This document shows positions 28,494-36,409 of a stretch of DNA of 64,000 bases, in pieces. Where the stretch lies: contig NZ_KB849726.1 in assembly GCF_000368865.1 (NCBI RefSeq), positions 149,706 to 213,705 of the forward strand, written 5' to 3'. Source of the stretch: Acinetobacter bouvetii DSM 14964 = CIP 107468 (lineage in GTDB: Bacteria; Pseudomonadota; Gammaproteobacteria; Pseudomonadales; Moraxellaceae). The position numbers and the translations under genes are program-made. The notes under the pieces are model-generated. The model ran no database searches and was not told the origin of the DNA. It saw only the letters and a list, made by a program, of their open reading frames with translations. Position 1 is the stretch's first letter. Each line of letters starts with the position of its first letter.

Positions 28494-28634
28494 TTACATT
28501 TTATTTTCGGTTTTTTCCGCGGTATTGGTGACTGCATCGCCCGCTTTCGATACATCTTTACCAAAACCTTTGAATGTGTTGCAGCCCGTTAAAGCAAAAG
28601 CCACGATCAGTGAAGCAGCAAGAATTTTTTTCAT
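28494..28634 (-). CDS. Entericidin-like small lipoprotein
   Basis: 46 residues, found by reading the minus strand between dapE and the DUF1853 gene. It begins MKKILAASLIVAFALTGC with a clear lipobox (LTGC, Cys18), followed by a short polar tail (FKGFGKDVSKAGDAVTNTAE). This is the layout of entericidin A/B-family cell-envelope lipoproteins. Three ATG codons lie in a row; the third, at 28634, has GGAG at the best spacing of 6 bases. It has its own terminator. The mature peptide of under 30 residues would be outer-membrane or periplasm anchored. In enterobacteria entericidin B is stress-induced; regulation here is unknown. Confidence 0.82.
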   Translation of the reverse strand: MKKILAASLIVAFALTGCNTFKGFGKDVSKAGDAVTNTAEKTENKM

Positions 28635-28767
28635 CATCATCTCCATAATTATGAATAATTAAATTATTCTGATGTGAGAGTTAGATTAAAAAATACACAG
28701 GTTAAACTGTATACAGTTTTTATAGTGCTTCAGTAAGCAAATGTAATACCTCGATCTGACAGCAGCA

Positions 28768-29631
28768 TCAGACATGATTCGCCAGTAAGCTGGGCTGACG
28801 GTACATATAGTAGTGCTCATGCCGTGCCGACTTATATAGGCCATCCGTCCACCATTTTGGGCTTAGACTGCTGGCGGACGGATTGGCGCAAATCCATTCG
28901 TGGCGCTGCAGGCGGTAAAAGCCTTGAGATTTTTCCGGGATTTGGTGTCCCCATAAGCCGATTCTGCGCGCAGGATTAATCCAGGCGGGCAGGGCTGCCT
29001 CGGCGCTGGCTGCCGGCAGGTATAACTGGCCTTTTAAAATGCAGTAGCGGCGCTGAATAGGCTGTTCCAAAGCATCGGAAAATTGGAACTGCTTTGCTGT
29101 AAAATGCTGCAGTTTCCGGCTGAGCGTATCAGTGCGGTTCAGGCCGTACCAAAAGGGCAGTGAAAAATCGCGCTCCGCCAAATAATACTTCAGCGCTACT
29201 TCCCAGTGTTCAACTTCATGCGTGGTACTGTTGAATAATACAAAATCCAGTTCACCCAGCGTGCGCGCGCCGGCAATTTTTTGAATGCTGTGGCCCAGCA
29301 GTTGATAGGGGTGATACTGATGGTCAAGCAGCCAGAACCAAATAAACATTTCGAAACGCAAACCCAGCCGGGTGCTTTTTAATTGCTGCAGAAAGCGGAT
29401 CAGCTCATCAGGATGCTGATCTAAATACTGCAGGCGCAGCCAATAGTTGTCCAAATGCTTTACCCAGACGGCATTTTCATGAAATTGAAATGAATGCGTT
29501 ATGGGCAGTTCAGCAGGCAGGCAGCCAAGAATATTGGCGCTGCCGATGCAAAATGCCAGTTGGCGGACCAGCGGCTGTGACAATTGCAGCCAGCGTTCAT
29601 CCAGATCAGTATTTAAAAAAATAAGGTGCAT
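28768..29631 (-). CDS. DUF1853 family protein
   Basis: About 287 residues from the ATG at 29631 (MHLIFLNTDLDERW); the frame can extend 10 codons further. The central block GARTLGELDFVLFN followed by HWEVALKYYLAE matches DUF1853, whose conserved Glu-Asp and Glu-Lys positions resemble the active site of PD-(D/E)XK-type nuclease folds. That assignment is from memory of the family and not proven. It is probably soluble and cytoplasmic; no signal peptide. Divergent from ybaN with about 85 bases between them. Confidence 0.8.
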   Translation of the reverse strand: MHLIFLNTDLDERWLQLSQPLVRQLAFCIGSANILGCLPAELPITHSFQFHENAVWVKHLDNYWLRLQYLDQHPDELIRFLQQLKSTRLGLRFEMFIWFWLLDHQYHPYQLLGHSIQKIAGARTLGELDFVLFNSTTHEVEHWEVALKYYLAERDFSLPFWYGLNRTDTLSRKLQHFTAKQFQFSDALEQPIQRRYCILKGQLYLPAASAEAALPAWINPARRIGLWGHQIPEKSQGFYRLQRHEWICANPSASSLSPKWWTDGLYKSARHEHYYMYRQPSLLANHV

Positions 29632-29717
29632 GTATCGCCTGAGGAAAGTGCAGAATAACAACGGATAAATTGCAAAAACACTTTATACTACCTTAATTCT
29701 GAAAGTTGGGCTGTGGT

Positions 29718-30122
29718 ATGAAGACGTTGTTTTGGCGAAGCCTTGTGGTGATTTTTGTCATACTGGGTTTTATCGGCGCAATATTGCCGGGAATGCCAAC
29801 AACAGTGTTTTTGATTTTGGCCGCTTGGGCGGCGTCCAAAGGCTGGCCGCAAATGGATGAATGGCTTCTGAACCATCCTAAATATGGCCCAACCCTGCGC
29901 GCATGGCGCGAAAATGGCACAGTGCCGCGCAAAGCCAAGTGGATTGCCAGCATCATGATGCTGATCAGCGGCATGATTATGCTGTTTACCAGCGCACCCT
30001 TTGCGGTGAAGGTTTTTACGGATGTGACGATGCTGCTGGTAGCCGTCTGGCTGTGGCTGCGCCCAGAGCCTCCGCAGTTAAGCATCAATATGAATTGTGA
30101 AAAGACTGAGAAAGACAAATGA
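29718..30122 (+). CDS. YbaN/DUF454 family inner-membrane protein
   Basis: 134 residues from the ATG at 29718; a TTG 12 bases earlier is an alternative start. It carries the DUF454 signature GFIGAILPGMPTTVFLILAAW in the first membrane helix pair and an EWLLNHPKYGPTLRAW cytoplasmic segment. Two more hydrophobic helices follow (MMLISGMIMLF, VTMLLVAVWLWL). Function unknown. Its stop overlaps the start codon of the next gene (ATGA), so the two are translated together. Confidence 0.85.
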   Translation: MKTLFWRSLVVIFVILGFIGAILPGMPTTVFLILAAWAASKGWPQMDEWLLNHPKYGPTLRAWRENGTVPRKAKWIASIMMLISGMIMLFTSAPFAVKVFTDVTMLLVAVWLWLRPEPPQLSINMNCEKTEKDK

Positions 30123-30610
30123 CGCAATACGCGCTGGATCAAGCTGACATTATCATTGATTTAAAGCATCAGACTTTAAGCTTAAATAAGCTGAATAAGT
30201 TTTATGTGATTTCTACAGGTAAAAATGGCATTGGGGAAGCAGAAAACAGCGGCAAAACACCGCGCGGCTGGCATGCCATTGCTGAGAAGTTTGGAGCCGA
30301 ACAGCCTTTAAACACAGTATTTATTGCCCGCAAGCCGACAGGGGAGATTTACAGCCAGGAATTAGCGGCACAGCATCCTGAACGTGACTGGATATTATCA
30401 CGCATACTCTGGCTAAGCGGCTTGGAAGATGGGTTTAACTGCGGAGACGGCTGCGACACCTATCAGCGCTATATTTATATTCACGGTACGCCGGACTCTG
30501 AACCGATGGGCATTCCAATGTCACACGGCTGCATCCGCATGCGCAACAGCGATATTGCAGAATTGTTTGAGCTGATTCCAGAGCAGGCTTTGGTTTATAT
30601 TGCAGAATAA
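30119..30610 (+). CDS. elsL: Cytosolic YkuD-fold L,D-carboxypeptidase (ElsL/LdtK-like)
   Basis: 163 residues, a YkuD domain without signal peptide. The catalytic signature is intact: His122 (YIHGT) and SHGCIR at 135-140 with nucleophile Cys138. Most YkuD proteins are exported L,D-transpeptidases. The absence of a signal peptide fits the Acinetobacter ElsL class, described as a cytosolic L,D-carboxypeptidase that trims the terminal D-alanine from recycled muropeptide tetrapeptides and affects beta-lactam tolerance and shape. Assignment to that class is inferred from length and missing signal. It overlaps ybaN by four bases. Confidence 0.78.
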   Translation: MTQYALDQADIIIDLKHQTLSLNKLNKFYVISTGKNGIGEAENSGKTPRGWHAIAEKFGAEQPLNTVFIARKPTGEIYSQELAAQHPERDWILSRILWLSGLEDGFNCGDGCDTYQRYIYIHGTPDSEPMGIPMSHGCIRMRNSDIAELFELIPEQALVYIAE

Positions 30611-31024
30611 AGAAAGGGGAATGCTGCATTAAAGCAGCGTGTGCAGAATATGCATAGCGCTGCAACTGCTGAGGCCTTTCAGTTCTTTTTTGCATCAGAA
30701 GAGCGCTAAAGAAGACAAGGCTGAGAGATGAGGCTTATCATATTTGGCATATGATGATTTAAATTGAAGCTAAACCAATCAAGCTGTCAATTGATGGGAA
30801 ATTTAAGCGGTAAGAAGTAGTATTTTTATTGAGGAACAGCTGTTAAAAAGTAGCTGAATTTAGATATGCATTTAAAAATTATACAAAAAATGCAGGTTTT
30901 TACAGCATATCACCTATTTTTTAATCACTCAGGCTTAAAAAGTGGAAAACTCGCAGAAAAGCGTTTGACACTCGGTCAAGATTCTCTATAATGCACCTCA
31001 TCAAACGATGAAGACGTTTTGAAA
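30611..31024. other. AT-rich spacer before the tRNA array
   Basis: No credible reading frame on either strand. The left half is close in composition to the flanking gene, the right half is strongly AT-rich. It ends with the promoter of the tRNA array. Confidence 0.6.
30965..30992 (+). promoter_or_regulatory. Consensus sigma70 promoter of the tRNA array
   Basis: TTGACA at 30965-30970 and TATAAT at 30987-30992, both perfect hexamers, 16 bases apart. The following GCACC discriminator is GC-rich, as in stable-RNA promoters. The first tRNA starts 32 bases after the -10. Confidence 0.88.
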
Positions 31025-31100
31025 GGGCGCTTAGCTCAGTTGGTAGAGCGTCTGCCTTACAAGCAGAATGTCGGCGGTTCGATCCCGTCAGCGCCCACCA
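31025..31100 (+). tRNA. tRNA-Val (anticodon TAC), copy 1
   Basis: 76 bases, cloverleaf starting GGGCGCTTAGCTCAG, anticodon loop CTTACAA, encoded CCA end. Confidence 0.97.
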
Positions 31101-31128
31101 AGCTTTTTCAGCGTTAAGATATTAAAGT

Positions 31129-31205
31129 GCAGCGGTAGTTCAGTTGGTTAGAATACCGGCCTGTCACGCCGGGGGTCGCGGGTTCGAGTCCCGTCCGCTG
31201 CGCCA
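31129..31205 (+). tRNA. tRNA-Asp (anticodon GTC), copy 1
   Basis: 77 bases, starting GCAGCGGTAGTTCAG, anticodon loop CTGTCAC, encoded CCA end. Confidence 0.97.
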
Positions 31206-31254
31206 CTTTAAGTCTTAATATTCGTTTGAACCACAATAGCGACATTGTGTAAAT

Positions 31255-31331
31255 GCAGCGGTAGTTCAGTTGGTTAGAATACCGGCCTGTCACGCCGGGG
31301 GTCGCGGGTTCGAGTCCCGTCCGCTGCGCCA
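31255..31331 (+). tRNA. tRNA-Asp (anticodon GTC), copy 2
   Basis: Identical to copy 1 over its full 77 bases. Confidence 0.97.
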
Positions 31332-31352
31332 TTTACATGATTGATCTTTTGA

Positions 31353-31428
31353 GGGCGCTTAGCTCAGTTGGTAGAGCGTCTGCCTTACAAGCAGAATGTC
31401 GGCGGTTCGATCCCGTCAGCGCCCACCA
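31353..31428 (+). tRNA. tRNA-Val (anticodon TAC), copy 2
   Basis: Identical to the first tRNA-Val; the spacer after it is also the same as after copy 1. Confidence 0.97.
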
Positions 31429-31456
31429 AGCTTTTTCAGCGTTAAGATATTAAAGT

Positions 31457-31533
31457 GCAGCGGTAGTTCAGTTGGTTAGAATACCGGCCTGTCACGCCGG
31501 GGGTCGCGGGTTCGAGTCCCGTCCGCTGCGCCA
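31457..31533 (+). tRNA. tRNA-Asp (anticodon GTC), copy 3
   Basis: Identical to the other tRNA-Asp copies. Confidence 0.97.
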
Positions 31534-31563
31534 TTTTAAGAATAAATGCACCAAACCCTTAAA

Positions 31564-31639
31564 GGGCGCTTAGCTCAGTTGGTAGAGCGTCTGCCTTACA
31601 AGCAGAATGTCGGCGGTTCGATCCCGTCAGCGCCCACCA
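31564..31639 (+). tRNA. tRNA-Val (anticodon TAC), copy 3
   Basis: Identical to the other tRNA-Val copies. Confidence 0.97.
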
Positions 31640-31652
31640 TATTCTTTGTGAT

Positions 31653-31729
31653 GCAGCGGTAGTTCAGTTGGTTAGAATACCGGCCTGTCACGCCGGGGGT
31701 CGCGGGTTCGAGTCCCGTCCGCTGCGCCA
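31653..31729 (+). tRNA. tRNA-Asp (anticodon GTC), copy 4
   Basis: Identical to the other tRNA-Asp copies; only 13 bases separate it from the preceding tRNA-Val. Confidence 0.97.
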
Positions 31730-31759
31730 TTTTAAGAATAAATGCACCAAACCCTTAAA

Positions 31760-31835
31760 GGGCGCTTAGCTCAGTTGGTAGAGCGTCTGCCTTACAAGCA
31801 GAATGTCGGCGGTTCGATCCCGTCAGCGCCCACCA
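31760..31835 (+). tRNA. tRNA-Val (anticodon TAC), copy 4
   Basis: Identical to the other tRNA-Val copies; the spacer before it equals that before copy 3. Confidence 0.97.
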
Positions 31836-31878
31836 TATCTTTTAAGATATAAAGTGTACTTCCTAGAAGTAACGTGAT

Positions 31879-31955
31879 GCAGCGGTAGTTCAGTTGGTTA
31901 GAATACCGGCCTGTCACGCCGGGGGTCGCGGGTTCGAGTCCCGTCCGCTGCGCCA
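31879..31955 (+). tRNA. tRNA-Asp (anticodon GTC), copy 5
   Basis: Identical to the other tRNA-Asp copies. Confidence 0.97.
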
Positions 31956-32065
31956 TTTATCTTAAAATGTCTTAAATTCCTGAGATTTAAGATATTTCAA
32001 ATACCAAGACTACGCACTCCGTTTGTCTTGCGTCATAAAAACAACGCTGTTGTTTTTATTCCTCA

Positions 32066-32141
32066 GGGCGCTTAGCTCAGTTGGTAGAGCGTCTGCCTTA
32101 CAAGCAGAATGTCGGCGGTTCGATCCCGTCAGCGCCCACCA
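32066..32141 (+). tRNA. tRNA-Val (anticodon TAC), copy 5
   Basis: Identical to the other tRNA-Val copies; last of the array, after a unique 110-base spacer. Confidence 0.97.
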
Positions 32142-32225
32142 TATATTTCCTCTAAAGCTTGCCTAATAGTTTATTTTTTCATAGAATTTACAGTCTATAA
32201 TAATTTTAATACATCTATGTGATCT

Positions 32226-32687
32226 ATGAGAAATCCATATCAGCGCAAGGCAGCGGCTAAAACTCAAACAGCATCTTACAATCCTCAAGACATTTATAAA
32301 CAATTTATTGAAACTATGGTTGCGCAAGCTGGATTGATTGCATTGTATCAGGACGGCTGGGCATTATGCGCAACACCCACAGGGCAAAAAGCCTTTGCTG
32401 TCTGGAAAAATAAAAGCCTCGCAAAATTATTAATTAAAGACAATTGGGCCAATTACGAAACGCAGGAAATCAGCCTGAAAGATTTCATTGAAAAAGTGAT
32501 TCCATTCTTGCGTGAACAAAACACAGCCGTGTCTATGGATCTAACCCCGGAAGGGCAGAATATTTTGGTCGCGCCTGAAAAACTGCTGTTGGATTTAAAG
32601 AATTATTTATATCAGGTCTATGTGCAAAAGCCGGATTTTTTTAAAGATCTGAATATTCCATTGCCGCGCAATATCCGAATCAATTAA
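32226..32687 (+). CDS. DUF2750-like hypothetical protein
   Basis: 153 residues, soluble, no signal peptide. The block GWALCATPTGQKAFAVWKNKSLAKLL is typical of DUF2750, a small family of unknown function found in many gammaproteobacteria. A helical region (LKDFIEKVIPFLREQN) and a C-terminal DLKNYLYQVYVQKPDFF complete it. It follows the tRNA array on the same strand after 84 AT-rich bases and probably has its own promoter there. It is convergent with the YdcF-like gene. Confidence 0.78.
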   Translation: MRNPYQRKAAAKTQTASYNPQDIYKQFIETMVAQAGLIALYQDGWALCATPTGQKAFAVWKNKSLAKLLIKDNWANYETQEISLKDFIEKVIPFLREQNTAVSMDLTPEGQNILVAPEKLLLDLKNYLYQVYVQKPDFFKDLNIPLPRNIRIN

Positions 32688-32708
32688 AAGTTTTCATTAG
32701 CCCGTGTA

Positions 32709-33479
32709 CTAATATTCATTCAGCAGCCAGCCGCTTAGAAACGCGAAATATTCACGCAGCCAAGAGTTATAGCGGATATACAGCGGTGTTGGCGCACTGA
32801 TTGTGTAAATATGGCTGTAGCCTTCATGCTTGGCAATAGCCGCCGCACGCGGCAGATGAAAGTCACTGCTGACGATAGCAACCGGCTGATCGGCACGAAT
32901 ATGCAGCTGAGCTAAAACCGCTTTGCTGTTGGCCAGATTTAATGCGGTACTGGTGCTTTGATCTTCTAAATAAATCCGCTGCGCCGGCAAATGATGTGCC
33001 TGCAGCATATATTGCCGCATGACTGCGGCTTCAGACACTTTTTCATGCCTGCCGTAACCGCCTGTCATAATGATGGCTGCCTGAGGATTTTGCTGTGCCG
33101 CTGGAACGGCCGCATCCAAGCGGGCTTTGAGTGTCGGTGAAGGCTGTCCATTTTCAATGCCGCTGCCCAATACAATAATGGCGCGGACTTTGGGAATGCT
33201 GGCGGATTGCTGTGAACTGTAGTGCAGATAGGCAAAGAATCCAGCCAAACTTATTAACCAGAGCCAAAAAACTGCCCAGCTGACCCGCCAAAAAGAATGA
33301 ACTTTTGGATGCTGAGCTAAAAAGCGCTGAATAGCGCCATAAAATATGGCCGTCATCATAAAGATCAGGCCAATGAAAATGGGCAGGACAATGCCTAAGT
33401 GAATTTTGTCCAAAGACAGCAGCCACAGGCCATCCACGATTAAGAGAAACCCAAAGGCAAACAGCAGGACTCTTTTCAT
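32709..33479 (-). CDS. YdcF/ElyC-type DUF218 membrane protein
   Basis: About 256 residues from the ATG at 33479. Two or three N-terminal membrane helices (LLFAFGFLLIVDGLWLL, LPIFIGLIFMMTAIFYGA, AVFWLWLISLAGFFAYL) precede a DUF218 domain from about 105. It shows the family hallmarks VLGSGIENGQPSPTL, TGGYGRHEKVSEA, YLEDQSTSTALNLANSKA and SSDFHLPRA. Relatives (ElyC, SanA, YdcF) affect envelope integrity or lipid-carrier handling; the reaction is not established. Monocistronic, facing the DUF2750 gene. Confidence 0.88.
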   Translation of the reverse strand: MKRVLLFAFGFLLIVDGLWLLSLDKIHLGIVLPIFIGLIFMMTAIFYGAIQRFLAQHPKVHSFWRVSWAVFWLWLISLAGFFAYLHYSSQQSASIPKVRAIIVLGSGIENGQPSPTLKARLDAAVPAAQQNPQAAIIMTGGYGRHEKVSEAAVMRQYMLQAHHLPAQRIYLEDQSTSTALNLANSKAVLAQLHIRADQPVAIVSSDFHLPRAAAIAKHEGYSHIYTISAPTPLYIRYNSWLREYFAFLSGWLLNEY

Positions 33480-33535
33480 ACAGCTCAAGTATTTTGCTGG
33501 AGTAGATTGAGCAGTTTAAACAATTTGATGGCAAT

Positions 33536-33566
33536 AAAAAACCGAGCGCTGAGGCTCGGTTTTTTA
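33536..33566. terminator. Intrinsic terminator after the PepSY flavoreductase gene
   Basis: Stem AACCGAGC / GCTCGGTT with loop GCTGAG between A and T runs. It lies 25 bases past the stop of the minus-strand reductase gene. Confidence 0.88.
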
Positions 33567-33591
33567 TTGGCTTAAAGCGCAATGATTCGGC

Positions 33592-36228
33592 TTAGTAGAC
33601 ATCGCGGCGGTAGCGGCCATCCTGTTTCAGCTGATCCACCTCAGTTTCGCCTAAAATCTCCCGCAAGGCCGAATCTACATCGCTGGCCATGCCGTTGATG
33701 CTGCCGCAAACATAAATCACTGCACCATTTTCGATCCATTTTTGCAGTTCAGCAGCCTGTTTCCGCAGTTTATGGTGCACATAGATTTTTTCAGCCTGAT
33801 CGCGTGAGAAAGCCAAGTCTAGATGCTGCAGCATGCCTGTACTTTGCCAAGCTTCGATTGTGCTTTGGAAGAAGAAATCATGCTCACGCTGGCGTTCACC
33901 GAAAATCAGCCAGTTGTCTGTATAGCCTGAACGGATGCGTGAACTGAGCAGGCTCATTAAGCCGGCAATGCCTGTGCCGTTGCCGATGAGGATAATCGGG
34001 CGGTTATCATGAATCAGATGGAAGGATTCATTGGTGCGGATGCGCATGGCAATTTCACTGTTGACGGCAGCATGCTGGGTCAGCCAGCCAGAACCTAGGC
34101 CAAGCTGCCCTTGAGCATCGGATTGCTGACGCACCACTAAACGCAAGACTTGCTGTTCAGGAATACTGGCAATGGAATACTCGCGGGAAGGCAGAACAGG
34201 AAGCTGTTCCAGCAAATGATCCAGAGTGGCAAAAGGTTCGGCTTTTACAGTCAAATCACGGTTCCAGAGCATTTCTGCAATGCTTTTGGCGGTGGATTCA
34301 ACCGCTGCATTTGCACTGATGCTGTATTTAGCCAAGAAAGCCTCAATGCGCGCTGCACTGTTGCCTGGCTGGATTTCAGCAATATCGCCGGCCTGCCAAT
34401 GCACATCATGTTTTGGAGTGAATTCCAAATTGAAGGCAGGGGAGCCCAGGCTGTCTGGGTTCAACAGCGTGCGCTGTTTAAGTGTCCAGACATCAAAAGT
34501 CTTATTGATCGTCATGGCCTGCAGATCCAGCTTAGTCACTGCTGCTAAAGCAGTATTCCATTGCTGTACGGCCGCTGCATCGCCATTATTCACTTCAATG
34601 ACATCAAAGAGTGCATTGGCGCCATTTTGAGACAGCCAAGTGAATGCTCTATGGCCAAAAGCGCAATAGCTGTCAGGGTATTCTTTAGATCCGAGGGCCA
34701 GCACGGCAAACTTCAGATGGCTGAAGTCCTGCTGCTGCGGCATGAGTTTTTTCTCAAAAGCAGAAGCTGAATCCGGCGCTTCGCCTGTGCCGTAGGTGCT
34801 GGCAATCATCAGGAGTTGCGTGGCTTGCTTAAGGTCATCCATAGTCAGCTGCTGAACTGCTTTAACCGCGGCGGGCTGGCGCGCTTCCTGCAGGCTAACG
34901 GCTGTGCGCCAAGCCAGTTGTTCGGCTAAGCCTGTTTGCGAGGCATAGACGATCAGCCAAGGCTGGGCATTTGGGTCTGCGGATATAGGCGCTAAGCTGC
35001 TGCGCGCCTGCACGGCCAAGCGCTTTTGCTTGCGGCGCTTCAGATACAGCATCCAGCCAGTCACAAAGAACAGCGGCATGATCAAAGAAGCCAGCATCGC
35101 TGCGAACTGATAGACCGGGCCAAAGAAGCTGCCGCGGTGCACAGGCAGCATGCTGCTCATGATTTTTTCGTTGAGCTTTTTGTCTTCGTACAGCTCTAAT
35201 TTTTGAATCTTGGCTGCTGAATAATCATAGGTGGCTTTATTGCGTGCGCGCTCATGCTGCGGCACTGCATCTGTAAACTGGATTTCCAGTTCGCCATTGG
35301 CTTTTTTCGGAATATTGAAGGTGATGCTTGAATATTCACGGCCAACTTGAGTATTGAAGCCTGTCCACGTTTGGGCAAGTGCAAGACTGATCTGCTCAGG
35401 CTTTAAGCCTTTTTTCTCTCCGCGGCCTTCTTGTTTGCCTTCAGCCTGTTCTGCGGAGCCTGCAGATTTTTGTCCGGCGCGCGGCTGCTCTTGGCCTTCA
35501 CGCGGCCCATCACCGCCTTTGCCGGCCCCATTTTTAGCCTGCATTTCGGCCTGCGGACGCTCCACTCCCATCACTTTAAACATGCCGTCCCGCCACCAGC
35601 CATACGACCAGTACAGTCCTGTAAACGCCAGCAACAGATAGAAAATGACGACCCATGTGCCAATCACGGCATGCAAGTCCCACAGGAAATTGCGGCCTTT
35701 TAATTGCGGCTTGACCATCAGCCATTGTTTGAATGAATGCTTTTTAGGCCAGCGTAAATAAATCCCGCTCAAAATAAAATAAATTAAGATCAGGGTTGAT
35801 GCGCCTGTCAGCTGCTTGCCAAACTCACCTACGGTTAAATTGCGGTGCAGCTGCTGAATGAATTGGAAAAATTCACGGCCTTTGACTTCGGGCAATATTT
35901 CAGCTGAGTAAGGGTTAATCATCATGTTATAGCCCTTGCGCGCGCCTTCTTTTACGATATTGACGGAAGAAGAGGCTGCAGGGTCATGATCTATGGTGAT
36001 GCTGTTGATTTTTATAGAAGGATCGGTCTGCTGAAAATGCTGATAAATTTGCGCAGGCGTCAGTTTTTCTTTTTGTTCGGCTTTTACCGTATAGCTTTCC
36101 TGATTCAGCCATTTTTGAATCGGCTGTTCATAAGAATAGATTGCGCCCGTCACCCCCATAATAGAAAGGATTAAACCGGCGCTGATTCCGAGGAACCAGT
36201 GAATTTGGAAGAGGGTCTTTTTAAACAT
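33592..36228 (-). CDS. PepSY-membrane / flavodoxin / ferredoxin-reductase fusion (iron-linked flavoreductase)
   Basis: About 878 residues from MFKKTLFQIHWFLG; the frame can begin three codons earlier at 36237. Order, numbered from the longer frame: PepSY-associated membrane helices (12-38, 145-165, 190-213, 377-400) with two periplasmic loops; a flavodoxin domain from about 427 (IVYASQTGLAEQLAWRTA binds FMN phosphate); and an FAD/NADPH reductase (from about 585) with SREYSIASIPEQ and GNGTGIAGLMSLL. It should pass electrons from NADPH to a membrane or periplasmic acceptor, most likely ferric siderophore. An 18-25 base Fur box lies upstream, supporting iron regulation. The second periplasmic loop has a Gly/Glu/Lys/Gln-rich insert (about 227-280). 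Confidence 0.88.
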   Translation of the reverse strand: MFKKTLFQIHWFLGISAGLILSIMGVTGAIYSYEQPIQKWLNQESYTVKAEQKEKLTPAQIYQHFQQTDPSIKINSITIDHDPAASSSVNIVKEGARKGYNMMINPYSAEILPEVKGREFFQFIQQLHRNLTVGEFGKQLTGASTLILIYFILSGIYLRWPKKHSFKQWLMVKPQLKGRNFLWDLHAVIGTWVVIFYLLLAFTGLYWSYGWWRDGMFKVMGVERPQAEMQAKNGAGKGGDGPREGQEQPRAGQKSAGSAEQAEGKQEGRGEKKGLKPEQISLALAQTWTGFNTQVGREYSSITFNIPKKANGELEIQFTDAVPQHERARNKATYDYSAAKIQKLELYEDKKLNEKIMSSMLPVHRGSFFGPVYQFAAMLASLIMPLFFVTGWMLYLKRRKQKRLAVQARSSLAPISADPNAQPWLIVYASQTGLAEQLAWRTAVSLQEARQPAAVKAVQQLTMDDLKQATQLLMIASTYGTGEAPDSASAFEKKLMPQQQDFSHLKFAVLALGSKEYPDSYCAFGHRAFTWLSQNGANALFDVIEVNNGDAAAVQQWNTALAAVTKLDLQAMTINKTFDVWTLKQRTLLNPDSLGSPAFNLEFTPKHDVHWQAGDIAEIQPGNSAARIEAFLAKYSISANAAVESTAKSIAEMLWNRDLTVKAEPFATLDHLLEQLPVLPSREYSIASIPEQQVLRLVVRQQSDAQGQLGLGSGWLTQHAAVNSEIAMRIRTNESFHLIHDNRPIILIGNGTGIAGLMSLLSSRIRSGYTDNWLIFGERQREHDFFFQSTIEAWQSTGMLQHLDLAFSRDQAEKIYVHHKLRKQAAELQKWIENGAVIYVCGSINGMASDVDSALREILGETEVDQLKQDGRYRRDVY

Positions 36229-36306
36229 GGCAATCAATGTTTAGGCAAGTGGCAAGTTGCCGCGAATTATAACCTTAGATTGAGAAGAGAATGTGTATTT
36301 AAAGAT

Positions 36307-36331
36307 AATATTTATTCTCATTCTCATTATT
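36307..36331 (-). promoter_or_regulatory. Fur box upstream of the flavoreductase gene
   Basis: On the minus strand the sequence reads AATAATGAGAATGAGAAT and continues AAATATT, i.e. tandem copies of the NATA/GAT-type hexamer of the 19-base Fur consensus. It lies about 80 bases before the start codon. Confidence 0.8.
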
Positions 36332-36353
36332 GATTCGCTTGGCCGCTGCGCAT

Positions 36354-36383
36354 TAAAAAAGCCTCCAATGCAGGAGGCTTTTC
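36354..36383 (-). terminator. Intrinsic terminator of the YcxB-like gene
   Basis: Stem AAAAGCCTCC / GGAGGCTTTT with loop AATGCA, 27 bases past the stop of the YcxB-like gene; it can also work in the other direction. Confidence 0.85.
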
Positions 36384-36409
36384 AGATCAGCGGAAAGCTG
36401 TTCAGCCGC

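Larger units (their letters stand above)
31025..31835 (+). repeat. Duplicated tRNA-plus-spacer segments
   Basis: 31025-31205 (Val, 28-base spacer, Asp) recurs at 31353-31533. 31457-31639 (Asp, 30-base spacer, Val) recurs at 31653-31835. Both tRNAs and spacers match, so the array grew by unequal recombination of Val-Asp units. Confidence 0.9.

Noticed and set aside
30435..30695. Minus-strand frame at the end of elsL
   Set aside because: Overlaps a conserved gene and has no matching signal.
31114..31332. Minus-strand frame across the tRNA array coding a Thr/Gly-rich protein
   Set aside because: It is the reverse reading of two tRNA-Asp genes, a known annotation artefact.
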